From JAWHTC01 sp032586155 (GTDB lineage: Bacteria; Pseudomonadota; Alphaproteobacteria; Rhodobacterales; Rhodobacteraceae), in NCBI RefSeq assembly GCF_032586155.1, contig NZ_JAWHTC010000007.1:76551-140550 (forward strand): a DNA stretch of 64,000 nt, read 5' to 3'. The notes beneath the pieces were generated by a model. It was not told the DNA's origin and searched no databases. It saw nothing but the letters and a program-made list of their open reading frames with translations. A program made the translations under genes and the position numbers. How positions within the stretch are numbered: position 1 is the first letter of the stretch; each line of letters begins with the position of its first letter. Below are positions 35,461 to 44,841 of the stretch, in pieces.

Positions 35461-36836
35461 GACGTGACTTTCTTAAGGTGGAAGGATTTGGGACGGGTCA
35501 GGTTGTGATAGCCGATCACCGACAGGCCTCCGCCCCGCCCGGTGTTTTTGCAGCCGGTCCAGCACAGGCTGGGGTCAAGGTAATCGGCGCGGTTGAGGAA
35601 TACGGTGCCGGTTTCGATCCGGTCGCCCACCTGTTCGGCGCGATCCACATCGCGGGTCCAGAGGCTGGCGGTGAGGCCGAATTCGCTGTCATTCATCAGG
35701 GCGATGGCCTCGTCATCTCCGCTGACCGGCATGATGCCAACGACAGGGCCAAAGCTTTCATCACGCATGACGCGCATGTCGTGGGTGACATCGGTCAGAA
35801 TCTGCGGGGTCAAATAGGTGCCGCCGTCATCCTCGGCGAAGGTCGGGATATGGGCGGAGGCGCCTGCCGCCACGGCCTCGCTGATCTGGGCGCGGACCTC
35901 GTCTGCAAAGCGTTTATTGGCCATCGGGCCGAGGGTGGTCTCGGGGGCCAGTGGGTTGCCCAACCTGTAGCCGTTTACAATCTCGATGGCCTTGGACAGG
36001 AAGTCATCAAACAAGCTTTCATGGACATAAATCCGCTCGATCCCGCAACAGCATTGCCCGGAATTGAACATCGCTCCGTCGATCAGGGTCTCGACCGCCG
36101 CATCCAGGTTGGCATCTTCCATGACATAGCCCGGATCCTTTCCACCCAGTTCGGTGCCAACCCCGGTGAAGGTGCCTGCGGCGGCGCGCTCCATTTCGGC
36201 CCCGCCGCCGACCGAGCCGGTAAAGTTGATGAAGTCAAACGCGTTTTCGGCAATCAGGGCCGAAGTAATCGCGTGATCGAGAAAGACGTTCTGGAACACG
36301 TCTTCGGGCACGCCGGCCTTGTGGAAAGCCTGTGCCAAGCGCTCACCCACCAGAAGCGTTTGGGTGGCGTGTTTCAGGATCACCGTATTGCCCGCGATCA
36401 GGGCCGGGGCCACGGTGTTGATGGCGGTCATGTAGGGGTAATTCCACGGCGCAACCACGAAGACGACCCCATGCGGCACCCGTTTGATGTACCGTTTGAA
36501 AGTGGCGTCTTCGCCCACCTTGATTGGTGCAAGCGAGGTTTGGGCGATCTCGGCCATGTGGCTGGCGCGCTCATTGAAGCCGCCAAACTCGCCGCCATAG
36601 CGTACCGGGCGGCCCATCATCCGGGCTAGTTCCGGTACAATCTCGTCGTTCATCGCACCCACGGCGCCGACGCCTGCCATTACCAGATCAATCCGTTCCT
36701 GCAGCGGGCGCCCGGCCCAGCCGGATTGAGCATCGCGCGACCGGTCCACCGTGGCGCGCGCATCTCCGATGGTCAGCGCCTCGCGCTCGGCGAAAACCGA
36801 TCCGTCGATCGGCGAGATACAGGTCAACATGGTCAT
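35457..36836 (-). CDS. NAD(P)-dependent aldehyde dehydrogenase
   Basis: 459 residues. The catalytic Cys is in FNSGQCCCGIERIYV and the general-base Glu in TELGGKDPGYV, with the cofactor block VVAPWNYPYMTAIN. It starts by a 4-base overlap with the glutamine-synthetase-like gene and ends by a 4-base overlap with the alcohol dehydrogenase. That tight coupling suggests all three handle a single gamma-glutamylated intermediate chain, as PuuA-PuuC do for putrescine (inference). Confidence 0.88.
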   Translation of the reverse strand: MTMLTCISPIDGSVFAEREALTIGDARATVDRSRDAQSGWAGRPLQERIDLVMAGVGAVGAMNDEIVPELARMMGRPVRYGGEFGGFNERASHMAEIAQTSLAPIKVGEDATFKRYIKRVPHGVVFVVAPWNYPYMTAINTVAPALIAGNTVILKHATQTLLVGERLAQAFHKAGVPEDVFQNVFLDHAITSALIAENAFDFINFTGSVGGGAEMERAAAGTFTGVGTELGGKDPGYVMEDANLDAAVETLIDGAMFNSGQCCCGIERIYVHESLFDDFLSKAIEIVNGYRLGNPLAPETTLGPMANKRFADEVRAQISEAVAAGASAHIPTFAEDDGGTYLTPQILTDVTHDMRVMRDESFGPVVGIMPVSGDDEAIALMNDSEFGLTASLWTRDVDRAEQVGDRIETGTVFLNRADYLDPSLCWTGCKNTGRGGGLSVIGYHNLTRPKSFHLKKVTS

Positions 36837-38185
36837 GCCTTTTCAAAGCCCCTTGCGATTTCATAGTCGGTCACGACGCGGTTGAATTCTTCGATTTCCC
36901 ACTCGGCCGCGCGGGCATAGTGCGTGACGGTTTCCTCGCCGAAGGCCTCTTTCAGCATGCCCGAGGACAGCAATGCCTCGCGCGCGTCACGTAGGGTGCG
37001 GGGGATGTGGTTGTTCTCATTATCCGCATAGGCGTCGCCGGTATAGGGCGGGGGCAGGTCCAGTTTTTCCTCGATCCCTTTCAGGCCCGCGGCGAGCATC
37101 GCGGCTTGTGCGAGGTAGGGGTTCATGTCCGAGCCGGGCGTGCGACATTCGATACGCACCGCTTTGGTGCCATCACCACAGAGGCGAAACGCGGCGGTGC
37201 GGTTGTCCACCGACCAGACGGCCTGGGTGGGCGCAAAACTGCCTTTGGCAAATCGTTTATAGCTGTTGATATAGGGGGCCAGGAACACGGTGATGTCCGC
37301 CGCGTATTTCAGTAGCCCCGCCATGTAGTGATCCATCAGCGCCGACTTGCCCAAGGGCGCGTCGGCATCGTGAAACGCGTTTTCGCCGGCCTTCCACAAC
37401 GATTGATGCACATGAGCAGCAGACCCAACCCGGTCGTGATGCCATTTCGGCAGGAAGGTCGCGGCATAGCCCTGCAGGTGGGCAATCTCCTTGATCCCAT
37501 GCTTGGCCAGTGTGTGGTGATCGGCGGTGGCCAGCGCATCGGCATATTTGACGTTCAGCTCCTCCTGACCGGCCTCTGCCTCGCCTTTGGAGCCTTCCAC
37601 CGGAATCCCCATCGCCCGCAGGTGATTGCGGATCGGGCGCATGACCGGTTCTTCCTTCGAGGTCTGGAGAATGTGGTAATCCTCGTTGTAATTCGAGATC
37701 GGACGCATGTCGCGGAAACCGTTCGCAGCAATCTCGTCATGCGTGCCCTGGAATAGGAAGAACTCCAGTTCCGTCGCCATGATCGGGGTCAGGCCCAGCG
37801 TTTCGGCCCGGGCAATCTGACGTTTCAACACCTCGCGCGGGGAAAAGGCAACCGGAGCATGACTTTGGTGGTCAAGCACGTCACAGAGGACCAGAGCGGT
37901 GCATTCCAGCCATGGAACGGGGCGGATCGTACCGAGATCGGGTTTCATCACGTAATCGCCATAGCCCGCCGACCAACTGGTCGAGGCATAGCCATCGGGT
38001 GTCGCCATTTCCAGATCGGTCGCCAGCAGGTAATTGCAGCAATGCGTTTCATCCTCGGCCATATCCAGGAACGCCTCGGCATGGAACCGTTTGCCCATCA
38101 GACGGCCCTGCATGTCGATGATGCAGGTCAGAACGGTATCAATTTCACCTGCCGCGATTTGTGTCTTGAGCTCTTCGAATGTCAT
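36833..38185 (-). CDS. Glutamine-synthetase-family ligase (gamma-glutamylamide synthetase, PuuA-like)
   Basis: 450 residues from ATG 38185 (MTFEELKTQI); a GTG 24 bases upstream with a GGGGAG site is also possible. The N-terminal beta-grasp (about 1-105) and catalytic domain are present, with active-site blocks ATELEFFLF, HHDRVGSAAHVHQSLW and AFRLCGDGTKAVRIECRTPGSDMNPYLA. True glutamine synthetase would be expected near nitrogen genes. Beside amine transport and dehydrogenases, this member more likely joins glutamate to an amine, as in polyamine, isopropylamine or ethanolamine breakdown. The amine is not determined. Confidence 0.82.
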   Translation of the reverse strand: MTFEELKTQIAAGEIDTVLTCIIDMQGRLMGKRFHAEAFLDMAEDETHCCNYLLATDLEMATPDGYASTSWSAGYGDYVMKPDLGTIRPVPWLECTALVLCDVLDHQSHAPVAFSPREVLKRQIARAETLGLTPIMATELEFFLFQGTHDEIAANGFRDMRPISNYNEDYHILQTSKEEPVMRPIRNHLRAMGIPVEGSKGEAEAGQEELNVKYADALATADHHTLAKHGIKEIAHLQGYAATFLPKWHHDRVGSAAHVHQSLWKAGENAFHDADAPLGKSALMDHYMAGLLKYAADITVFLAPYINSYKRFAKGSFAPTQAVWSVDNRTAAFRLCGDGTKAVRIECRTPGSDMNPYLAQAAMLAAGLKGIEEKLDLPPPYTGDAYADNENNHIPRTLRDAREALLSSGMLKEAFGEETVTHYARAAEWEIEEFNRVVTDYEIARGFEKA

Positions 38186-38245
38186 GGCAATCCCGATCTT
38201 TGTTTGCACGGGTGAGTCTCCCCACCCGCGCAGTTTGCATGTCCT

Positions 38246-39286
38246 TTAGCCGTAGCGATAGGGCCGGCCGGCCTTGGCCATGTCAGCGTTATACTTGCGG
38301 AAGATCTCGACCACCTTGGCCTGAACCTCTCCCTCGGCGGCGATCTCGTCCCAGAAAGCGACCGCGGCATTTTCGACCTGGGCCCATTCTTCGTCGGGGA
38401 TCGAGGTCAGCTGCATCTTGGTGCCATTGACGCGCAGGTTTGCCTCGCCGCCCCAGTACCACCACTGGCGATAGTAATGCGATTGATCACAGCAGACCCG
38501 GAACAGGGTTTGCAGGTCTTCTGGCAGTTCGTTCCAGCGGTCCATGTTGGCAAAGAACGACCCGGCCCAGGCGCCCGAGATATTGTTGGTCAGGAAATAG
38601 TTGGTCACGTCGGCCCAACCGACGGTGTAATCCTCGGTGATGCCCGACCAGGCAATACCGTCCAACTCGCCAGTTTGCACCGCAACCTCGATGTCTTCCC
38701 ACGGCAGGGTGACGGGCACCACGCCGAACTGTGCCAGGAAGCGGCCAGCGGTGGGGAAGGTGAAGACGCGCTTGCCCTTAAGGTCGGCAAGGCTGTTGAT
38801 TGGATCCTTGGTGGCAAAGTGGCAGGGGTCCCACGATCCGGCGCTGATGTGTTTCACGCCGACGGCGCTATACTGCTCGTCCCAGATCTCGTTCAGGCCG
38901 TATTGGTTAAACAGCACCGGTACGTCGAGCGAGTAGCGTGAGGCAAAGGGGAAATAGCCGCCGAACACGGTGACATCGGTGGGCGAGGCCATCGAGTCAT
39001 CATCCGATTGCACCGCGTCGATGGTGCCCTTCTGCATGGCGCGGAACAGCTCGCCTGTCGGCACCAGTTGATCGGCATAAAACAGTTCAATCTGCATCCG
39101 GTCGCCGGCGATCTTGTTGAACATTTCAATCGCAGGGTCGATCACATGCGCCGCCAGCGCCGGGCCGGCATAGGTCTGCATCCGCCACTTGATCGTGCCT
39201 TGCGCCAGCGCCGGGGTTGCCAGCGGGGCCGCTGCCGCGCCAACCGCGGCGGTGCTGAGAAACTTACGTCTTGTTGTATTGGTCAT
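38246..39286 (-). CDS. TRAP transporter substrate-binding protein, DctP family
   Basis: 346 residues with a twin-arginine-like signal (TTRRKFLSTAAVGAAAAPLATPALA), unusual because most DctP proteins use Sec. The mature protein has family features such as GELFRAMQKGTIDAVQ and DLKGKRVFTFPTAGRFLAQFG. The Trp- and Tyr-rich C-terminal part resembles the dimeric TakP/keto-acid subgroup. It delivers an organic acid or zwitterion to the DctQM permease encoded upstream in the same operon. Confidence 0.85.
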   Translation of the reverse strand: MTNTTRRKFLSTAAVGAAAAPLATPALAQGTIKWRMQTYAGPALAAHVIDPAIEMFNKIAGDRMQIELFYADQLVPTGELFRAMQKGTIDAVQSDDDSMASPTDVTVFGGYFPFASRYSLDVPVLFNQYGLNEIWDEQYSAVGVKHISAGSWDPCHFATKDPINSLADLKGKRVFTFPTAGRFLAQFGVVPVTLPWEDIEVAVQTGELDGIAWSGITEDYTVGWADVTNYFLTNNISGAWAGSFFANMDRWNELPEDLQTLFRVCCDQSHYYRQWWYWGGEANLRVNGTKMQLTSIPDEEWAQVENAAVAFWDEIAAEGEVQAKVVEIFRKYNADMAKAGRPYRYG

Positions 39287-39334
39287 TGTAATACCTCCAT
39301 TGGGTTTTGATTTTCGGGCCTTTCAGCCTTCTGG

Positions 39335-40654
39335 TTATTTTCCGTAAACATAGTCGGGCAGCCACAGAGCGATCTGTGGGAACGTCATGATGATCGCCAG
39401 CGCAAGGATCATGACGCCGACAAAGGGAATGATGGATCGGTAGATGTCGCGCAGGCCGATGCCCGGAGGGGCCATCGCCTTCATCAGGAACAGGTTATAG
39501 CCGAAGGGTGGCGTCATATAGGCAATCTGGGTGGTGATCGTGTAGAGCACGCCATACCAGATCAGATCAAAGCCCAACGCCCCCACCAGAGGCACGTAAA
39601 GCGGTGCCACGATGACCAGCATCGCGGTGTCGTCCAGAAACGTGCCCATGATGATGAAGCTCAACTGCATCAGGATCAGGATCAGCCAGGGGCTGAGACC
39701 CAGTTGCTCGGTAAAGAGGTTTTCGATGGCCTTGACGGCGCCCAGCCCGTCGAAAACTGCGCCAAAGCCCAAAGCAGCCAGAATGATCCACATGAACATA
39801 CAGGAAATCGCCAGCGTCTGCCTGGTGCAAGTGTGAAACACCGACCAGCTCATCCGCCGTTTCAGGATCGAGGCGACAAGGGCGGTCAGCGCGCCAATGG
39901 CCGAGCTTTCGACCAGCGAGGTCCAGCCGTTGACAAAGGGCACCATCATCGCCGCGAAAATCGCCAGTGGTAGAATGCCTGCACCAAGCAGACGGATTTT
40001 CTCTTCGCGCGTGACCTCGTGTAAGTCTTCGGCCACGGGGCCAAGTTCGGGATTAATGCGACAGCGCAGCCAGATGTAGAACACGAACATCGCCGCCATC
40101 ATCAGCCCCGGTAGGATCCCGGCCAGCCACAACTGCCCCACCGGTTGGCGCGCGATCATGGCATAAAGTACCAAAACCACCGAGGGCGGCACCAGGATAC
40201 CGAGCGACGACCCTGCCTGGATCACGCCGGTGACCATCAATTTGTCATAGCCGCGCCTCAGGAGTTCCGGCAAAGCGATCGTCGCGCCAATCGCCATGCC
40301 CGCGACTGACAGGCCGTTCATCGCCGAAATCAGCACCATCAGCCCGATGGTGCCCATTGCCAATCCGCCATTCACATTGCCGAACCAGACATGGAACATG
40401 CGGTAAAGGTCATCCGCCAGACGGCTTTCTGACAGCACGTAGCCCATGAAAATGAACATCGGCAGGGTCAGCAGCGGATACCATTTCATCAGCTTCATCG
40501 CCGCCGAGAACGGAATGTCCTGCCCGCCGGTGCCCCACAACGCCAGCGCGGCGATGGCCGCAATCGCCCCGATCGCGCCAAACACCCGCTGGCCGGAAAA
40601 CAGCATCAGCATCATCGAGGCAAACATGAACAGCGCGATATGTTCCTGGCTCAT
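39335..40654 (-). CDS. TRAP transporter large permease, DctM family
   Basis: 439 residues with a dozen or so hydrophobic helices and typical DctM blocks (GTIGLMVLISAMNGLSVAGMAIGATIALPELLRRGY; GSSLGILVPPSVVLVLYAMIA). It uses the sodium or proton gradient to import the ligand held by the binding protein. Its start overlaps the DctQ stop by 4 bases. Confidence 0.9.
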   Translation of the reverse strand: MSQEHIALFMFASMMLMLFSGQRVFGAIGAIAAIAALALWGTGGQDIPFSAAMKLMKWYPLLTLPMFIFMGYVLSESRLADDLYRMFHVWFGNVNGGLAMGTIGLMVLISAMNGLSVAGMAIGATIALPELLRRGYDKLMVTGVIQAGSSLGILVPPSVVLVLYAMIARQPVGQLWLAGILPGLMMAAMFVFYIWLRCRINPELGPVAEDLHEVTREEKIRLLGAGILPLAIFAAMMVPFVNGWTSLVESSAIGALTALVASILKRRMSWSVFHTCTRQTLAISCMFMWIILAALGFGAVFDGLGAVKAIENLFTEQLGLSPWLILILMQLSFIIMGTFLDDTAMLVIVAPLYVPLVGALGFDLIWYGVLYTITTQIAYMTPPFGYNLFLMKAMAPPGIGLRDIYRSIIPFVGVMILALAIIMTFPQIALWLPDYVYGK

Positions 40655-41232
40655 AATTTGGGCTCCGGAATATCGCGGCCAATGGCGCGGGCCATGTCCT
40701 TGACCAACTCGGACAGGGCTTGCAACAGCATCAGGAACAGGCCGAGGATCATGATCGTCTTGACCGGCCAGATATAGGGGCGCCAGGCGGTTGAGGAGCG
40801 TTCCATGCGGCCGATTTCTTCGGATCCGGTGATCAGGCCGGTGAAGAACTCGACCGGTGCGCTACCCCAATAGCCAAGCGAATAGGCGGTTGATCCCAAC
40901 GCGCCATAAAGCAACACACCCAGATAGAAGAGCAGGAACATCACGGTGATGATGTCGACGGTTGCCTTCCGGCGCAGCGACCAGTTGCCATAGAACAGGT
41001 CCATCCGCACGTTCGACCCCACCAGGATCGAATAGGGCCCGCCCAGCATGTAATAGGCAACCATGGCGAACTGGGCCATTTCCAGCGTCCAGAGCGAGGG
41101 CACGAAGAAGGTTTTGGAAATCGACGACCACAACAGGATGCCCATCAGGATGAATACACCATACATCACCACAAGCCCGATCCCCCGATTGATCCGGTCG
41201 ACAAAGCGAGCAAATCCCAGAAGTGCGTTCAT
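40651..41232 (-). CDS. TRAP transporter small permease, DctQ family
   Basis: The ATG at 41232 overlaps the stop of the amidohydrolase gene (ATGA), which I prefer to an upstream in-frame start; this gives 193 residues. Four hydrophobic helices are visible, including GLVVMYGVFILMGILLWSSI and MFLLFYLGVLLYGALG. It forms the membrane complex with DctM. Confidence 0.85.
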   Translation of the reverse strand: MNALLGFARFVDRINRGIGLVVMYGVFILMGILLWSSISKTFFVPSLWTLEMAQFAMVAYYMLGGPYSILVGSNVRMDLFYGNWSLRRKATVDIITVMFLLFYLGVLLYGALGSTAYSLGYWGSAPVEFFTGLITGSEEIGRMERSSTAWRPYIWPVKTIMILGLFLMLLQALSELVKDMARAIGRDIPEPKL

Positions 41233-42008
41233 GCCCACACCCCTGATTGGCGCAAATGGTCGAGCGTCTTGGTGATCCAAGGGGAGAGGAGGGCTGCCAT
41301 ATCGTCCTGCTCCGCAGATGTCTTGATCAAATCATTGCGGATCTCGATCATGACATTGAGCAACCCATTGTCCGTCCCATGCAGGTCAATCGAATGGGTC
41401 ACGCCATCGCGCGCCGCATAAGGCTCGTTCAGGCGTGTATCGAGGGGGAGTTCTTCGGGCTTCAATGCCATCATAGCTTTGGAGAATCGGTCATCGCGCC
41501 CATGCAGAATACCCAGTTCCACAGCGCGCGTTTTGCCGTGATAGACCGGCGTAAAGCTGTGAATGGTGACGAGAAGTTCAAGATCATTTTCGGTTTTGCG
41601 GACCTCATCGGTCACGGCCTTCACGAAGGGATCGTAGACATTTTTAATGCGTTCCGCCCGTGCGGACCGTCGCAGGTTCACATTGCCCGGAATATCATAA
41701 ACCTCGCTGCGCTCCGGGACCGCGCTGTCAACCTCGGGGGGGCGATTGCAGTCATAAACCAGTCGCGAGACATTGCTGTTTATCAAAACGGCGCCCAGCC
41801 TCTTCCGCAGCGCCCTGGCCACGCCCAGCGCCCCTGGGTCCCAGGCAACGTGGCTTTGCAGCACATCACGCGAAAGTCCCAGGTCATTCAAACAGGCCGG
41901 AACCCGGTTTGAGGCATGCTCGCACAGGATCAGGAACGGTGTCCCCTGCACCGGCGGGCTCGCTTCATAGACCTTGCCGTAACCCTGGGTTTCAACCTGC
42001 GATTCCAT
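41229..42008 (-). CDS. N-formylglutamate amidohydrolase-like hydrolase
   Basis: 259 residues, with the family's FLILCEHASNRVP opening, HVAWDPGALGVARAL, and VTIHSFTPVYHG. Known members cleave an amide on the nitrogen of glutamate (histidine pathway HutG). No hut genes are present. As first gene of an operon with a gamma-glutamyl ligase, it may release glutamate from a glutamyl conjugate (inference). No Shine-Dalgarno is seen before the ATG. The predicted promoter places the transcript start at or next to the ATG, so it may be leaderless. Confidence 0.8.
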   Translation of the reverse strand: MESQVETQGYGKVYEASPPVQGTPFLILCEHASNRVPACLNDLGLSRDVLQSHVAWDPGALGVARALRKRLGAVLINSNVSRLVYDCNRPPEVDSAVPERSEVYDIPGNVNLRRSARAERIKNVYDPFVKAVTDEVRKTENDLELLVTIHSFTPVYHGKTRAVELGILHGRDDRFSKAMMALKPEELPLDTRLNEPYAARDGVTHSIDLHGTDNGLLNVMIEIRNDLIKTSAEQDDMAALLSPWITKTLDHLRQSGVWA

Positions 42009-42012
42009 TGGG

Positions 42013-42049
42013 AAATTGTTGACAGGCTAAGTCGGCCTGTCAACAATTT
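42013..42049. promoter_or_regulatory. Perfect 15-bp inverted repeat that doubles as a symmetric divergent promoter
   Basis: AAATTGTTGACAGGC at 42013-42027 and its exact complement at 42035-42049, with a 7-base spacer, lie between divergent genes. On each strand the repeat supplies TTGACA, a 17-base spacer and AACAAT, a good -35 and a weak -10 at standard spacing. A regulator bound here, most simply the RpiR protein, would control both directions. On the minus strand the predicted start falls at the ATG of the amidohydrolase gene. Confidence 0.65.
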
Positions 42050-42136
42050 TCCAGAAAAGAATTTCACAGGCCCGCCTTGCATGTGCAGAATTTGACCGTC
42101 ACATTGTAATGCGGCTGGAGAAAGGACACTGCGGAC

Positions 42137-42991
42137 ATGACTGTTTCTGCCAGGCTGATCGAACATCGCGATGCCATGACGCCAAGCGAAAGGCAGTTGC
42201 TCAACACCCTGCTCGATGATTACCCCATCGTTGGCCTGGGCAGTATCACCGAACTGGCCAGTGCCGCCGCCGTATCGACAACCACCGTCGCACGGATGCT
42301 GCAAAAGACCGGGTTCGACGGGTTCCCGCAATTTCAGTCCGCGCTGCGCGCCGAGCTGAAAGAGATGATCTCGGACCCGATTGCCAAGCGCAATGTCTGG
42401 AAAACCGACCTCCCCGAGGAGCACATCCTGAACCGCTACTCTCGCCAAGGGATCGAGAACCAGCAGCGCAGCCTGGATGAGGTGGACCCCGGGGACTTTG
42501 ACAGCCTGTGTTCACTGCTCAGCGATCCGGACAGAACGATCTTCATTACCGGTGGCCGGATCACCGGAACCGTGGCGCAATACCTGTACCTTCACCTGCA
42601 GATGATCCGCCCGCAGGTGCGTCTTGTGGCCAGCGGAGGGTCATGGCCGCATGATCTGTTGGACATTCGGCCCGGCGACGTTGTGGTCGCCTATGATGTG
42701 CGGCGCTATGAAAACACCACCCTGCAAATGGCGCAGATGTGCCATGACAAGCGGGCCGAGATCGTCCTGTTCACCGACCAGTGGCGTTCACCGATACATC
42801 GGTTGGCGAAACACACCTTCGCCAGCCGGATCGTTGTACCATCGGCCTGGGATACCTGCCTACCCCTGTTAATGCTGACCGAATGCACCATTGCTGCCGT
42901 GCAGGAGATTCTCTGGGAAACGGTCAAGACCAGAACGGACGCGCTGGAAACCGCATTTGATCAGACAAAACTGTTTCGGAAATTCACCTAG
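42137..42991 (+). CDS. RpiR/MurR-family transcriptional regulator
   Basis: 284 residues. The N-terminal RpiR helix-turn-helix (about 1-75) includes SITELASAAAVSTTTVARMLQKTGFDGFPQFQ. The C-terminal SIS sugar-isomerase-like domain (FITGGRITGTVAQYLYLHL ... PGDVVVAYDVRRY) normally binds a phosphosugar or other small ligand. GGAGAAAGGA precedes the ATG. It is divergent from the eleven-gene amine operon and separated from it by a perfect inverted repeat, so it is the probable regulator of that operon and of itself. Confidence 0.87.
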   Translation: MTVSARLIEHRDAMTPSERQLLNTLLDDYPIVGLGSITELASAAAVSTTTVARMLQKTGFDGFPQFQSALRAELKEMISDPIAKRNVWKTDLPEEHILNRYSRQGIENQQRSLDEVDPGDFDSLCSLLSDPDRTIFITGGRITGTVAQYLYLHLQMIRPQVRLVASGGSWPHDLLDIRPGDVVVAYDVRRYENTTLQMAQMCHDKRAEIVLFTDQWRSPIHRLAKHTFASRIVVPSAWDTCLPLLMLTECTIAAVQEILWETVKTRTDALETAFDQTKLFRKFT

Positions 42992-43371
42992 ACGAGCTTT
43001 TTTGCACAAGGATAGCAGCGATTGACCCGGAGCCATCTTTCGCCATTCCTTCCTCGACCGTTCGCTCACAAAGCCTTTCGAAGTTTTCTGGCCATTTGCG
43101 CAAAAGCCCCACTGTCGAACCGCGGCCGGTGATCAGGCGGAAGGCTGGCTGCAACGAGGAACTGGGTCCGTTAGATTCGGGCGGCGAATCTCTCTCGGGG
43201 ATAGAAGCGGGCAGGAATGGGTCGTTTGCCCCCTTCTAGCCAGCCAAAGTCATTTGCTGCCTTTGTTCGCGGTGCGCAAAATGAACTTGCGGGTGAGAGT
43301 TTCACAAGCGAAGGCCTGTGCTCTGACGCCATTGCGAAGGACCATGGCGAAAAGACTATTACCAATTCGGA
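42992..43371. other. Convergent intergenic region with a hairpin
   Basis: 380 bases between the RpiR stop and the PlsB stop. A 7-bp hairpin, AGATTCG/CGAATCT with a 5-base loop, is at 43173-43191 and may help end one or both transcripts, though no T-run follows. No gene is supported. Confidence 0.4.
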
Positions 43372-44841
43372 TTACTTGCTGGCAGGTTCCTGGACCGTAA
43401 GAATGCTGCTCAGCTGCGCTCGCTGCTCTTCGTGGATCATGTAGTGCGAGATGGTACGCGCATAGTAATCCAGCAGCGACGCCTTGCCCGGGTTCGGCTG
43501 AAGTATGCCAGACTCTTCTGTCACCACTCCTCGCGACAACAACACCTGAAGACCAAGTTCGCTGGCGTTCGGATCGTGCGCCTCGTCGATCGCAAGAGGC
43601 ACATCGGCCATACGCAGGCGTTCAATCAGGTGCAGAACCTCGCTGCGCAAGTGTCTGCGTGTGATCGCCCCGTCATCCGTGTTGCGGATCACGGTGGCAA
43701 CCAATGACACCGGCAATACAGGGATCATGTCCGCGATCTGGCCAATGATGGTTTCGGCAATCGGAGCCACGATTGACTTGCGTTCGGCATCGTCGAGTCC
43801 CTCGACAGACACCCCTTGCTCTGTCAGCCACGCACGTGTGGAAAACGCCGGGCCGAAACTGACTGCGGCCTGGCCGAACCGCTGACGCCGAACACGCAGC
43901 AATCGGGCGATCATCCCCAAGGAGTGCCAAGCTGTGCTGCGGATCGTATAGAGTCGTGACTTCTTGACGAACCCCTGGTCCTGATGCGCCAGAAGTGTCA
44001 TGTCCTCGGGAACGCGATCATAATTGAAGGCCACTGGAATAAAGACGATATCGCGCGTGCCCTCTGTGCCAAGACCCGCCAGGATATAACGCATCAGGCC
44101 CAATTTGATTGGCTGAAGCGCCCCATCGCGGCTGAGCCCGCCTTCCAGAAATATCCCTTGGGGCATTCGCGCGCCAATCATCATGTGGATGTAACGGGCC
44201 AGCACGATTTTGTAGAGCTTGCCTTGGGATTCGCGGCGGATGATGTAGCACCCGCTCATCTGCATTATCCGGTTGACTGGCCAGACCGAGGCCCATTCCC
44301 CCGCAGCAAATGAAATCATGCTGGTGCGCGCCGCAAGATAGCTGAGCACCGCCACGTCGAGGTTCGAGCGGTGATTGCCGACCAGCACGATGCTGGCATC
44401 CTCGGGGATATCCGCATAGGCATTGGGTGGCAGCTGTTTCACGATCTGGATATCGTACATTGAGCGGAGCCAACGCCGCGCCAGCCGATAGCCGATATGG
44501 AAGTAGAACAGGGCGAAGAACGACGGCATCAATTCGTCGATGTAGTCGCGGGCTTCTGCCTCGGCAGCCTCGTGACCGTCGGTTTCCGCGGCGGTCTCAA
44601 TGCTTTGCTGGACCACCGGGTCGTTGAACAGGCGTTCGGTCAGGACACGGCGGGGAACCTGCAGCACCTTGGGCAGCGGCCGGGTCAGCGTCGTGTTGAG
44701 GCGTGTCTTGAGATCACGCTCGCGGCGCAGCAGCGCCCGTCGCACCAGAGGTTCGACGATATAGGCCCGCGTCCCGAGCAGCGCCAAGACCAGAACCGGC
44801 AAAGCCAGCCATAGGGGCAGAGCGATCTCATGGCCCAGCAC
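43372..44841 (-). CDS. Glycerol-3-phosphate acyltransferase, PlsB-like
   Basis: 489 residues from a GTG that overlaps the upstream stop by one base (TAGTG). Acyltransferase motif I is GNHRSNLDVAV (the catalytic His-x4-Asp), with the G3P-binding EGGLSRDG further on and IPVAFNYDRVPE after it. N-terminal hydrophobic segments suggest membrane attachment. It makes lysophosphatidic acid for phospholipids. It is shorter than enterobacterial PlsB (about 800 residues), which suggests a lean relative, possibly with a storage-lipid or stress role alongside the alpha/beta hydrolase. Confidence 0.8.
   Translation of the reverse strand: MLGHEIALPLWLALPVLVLALLGTRAYIVEPLVRRALLRRERDLKTRLNTTLTRPLPKVLQVPRRVLTERLFNDPVVQQSIETAAETDGHEAAEAEARDYIDELMPSFFALFYFHIGYRLARRWLRSMYDIQIVKQLPPNAYADIPEDASIVLVGNHRSNLDVAVLSYLAARTSMISFAAGEWASVWPVNRIMQMSGCYIIRRESQGKLYKIVLARYIHMMIGARMPQGIFLEGGLSRDGALQPIKLGLMRYILAGLGTEGTRDIVFIPVAFNYDRVPEDMTLLAHQDQGFVKKSRLYTIRSTAWHSLGMIARLLRVRRQRFGQAAVSFGPAFSTRAWLTEQGVSVEGLDDAERKSIVAPIAETIIGQIADMIPVLPVSLVATVIRNTDDGAITRRHLRSEVLHLIERLRMADVPLAIDEAHDPNASELGLQVLLSRGVVTEESGILQPNPGKASLLDYYARTISHYMIHEEQRAQLSSILTVQEPASK

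Noticed and set aside
43171..43365. Small minus-strand open frame between RpiR and PlsB
   Set aside because: No ribosome site or recognisable fold. It overlaps a hairpin in a convergent intergenic region.
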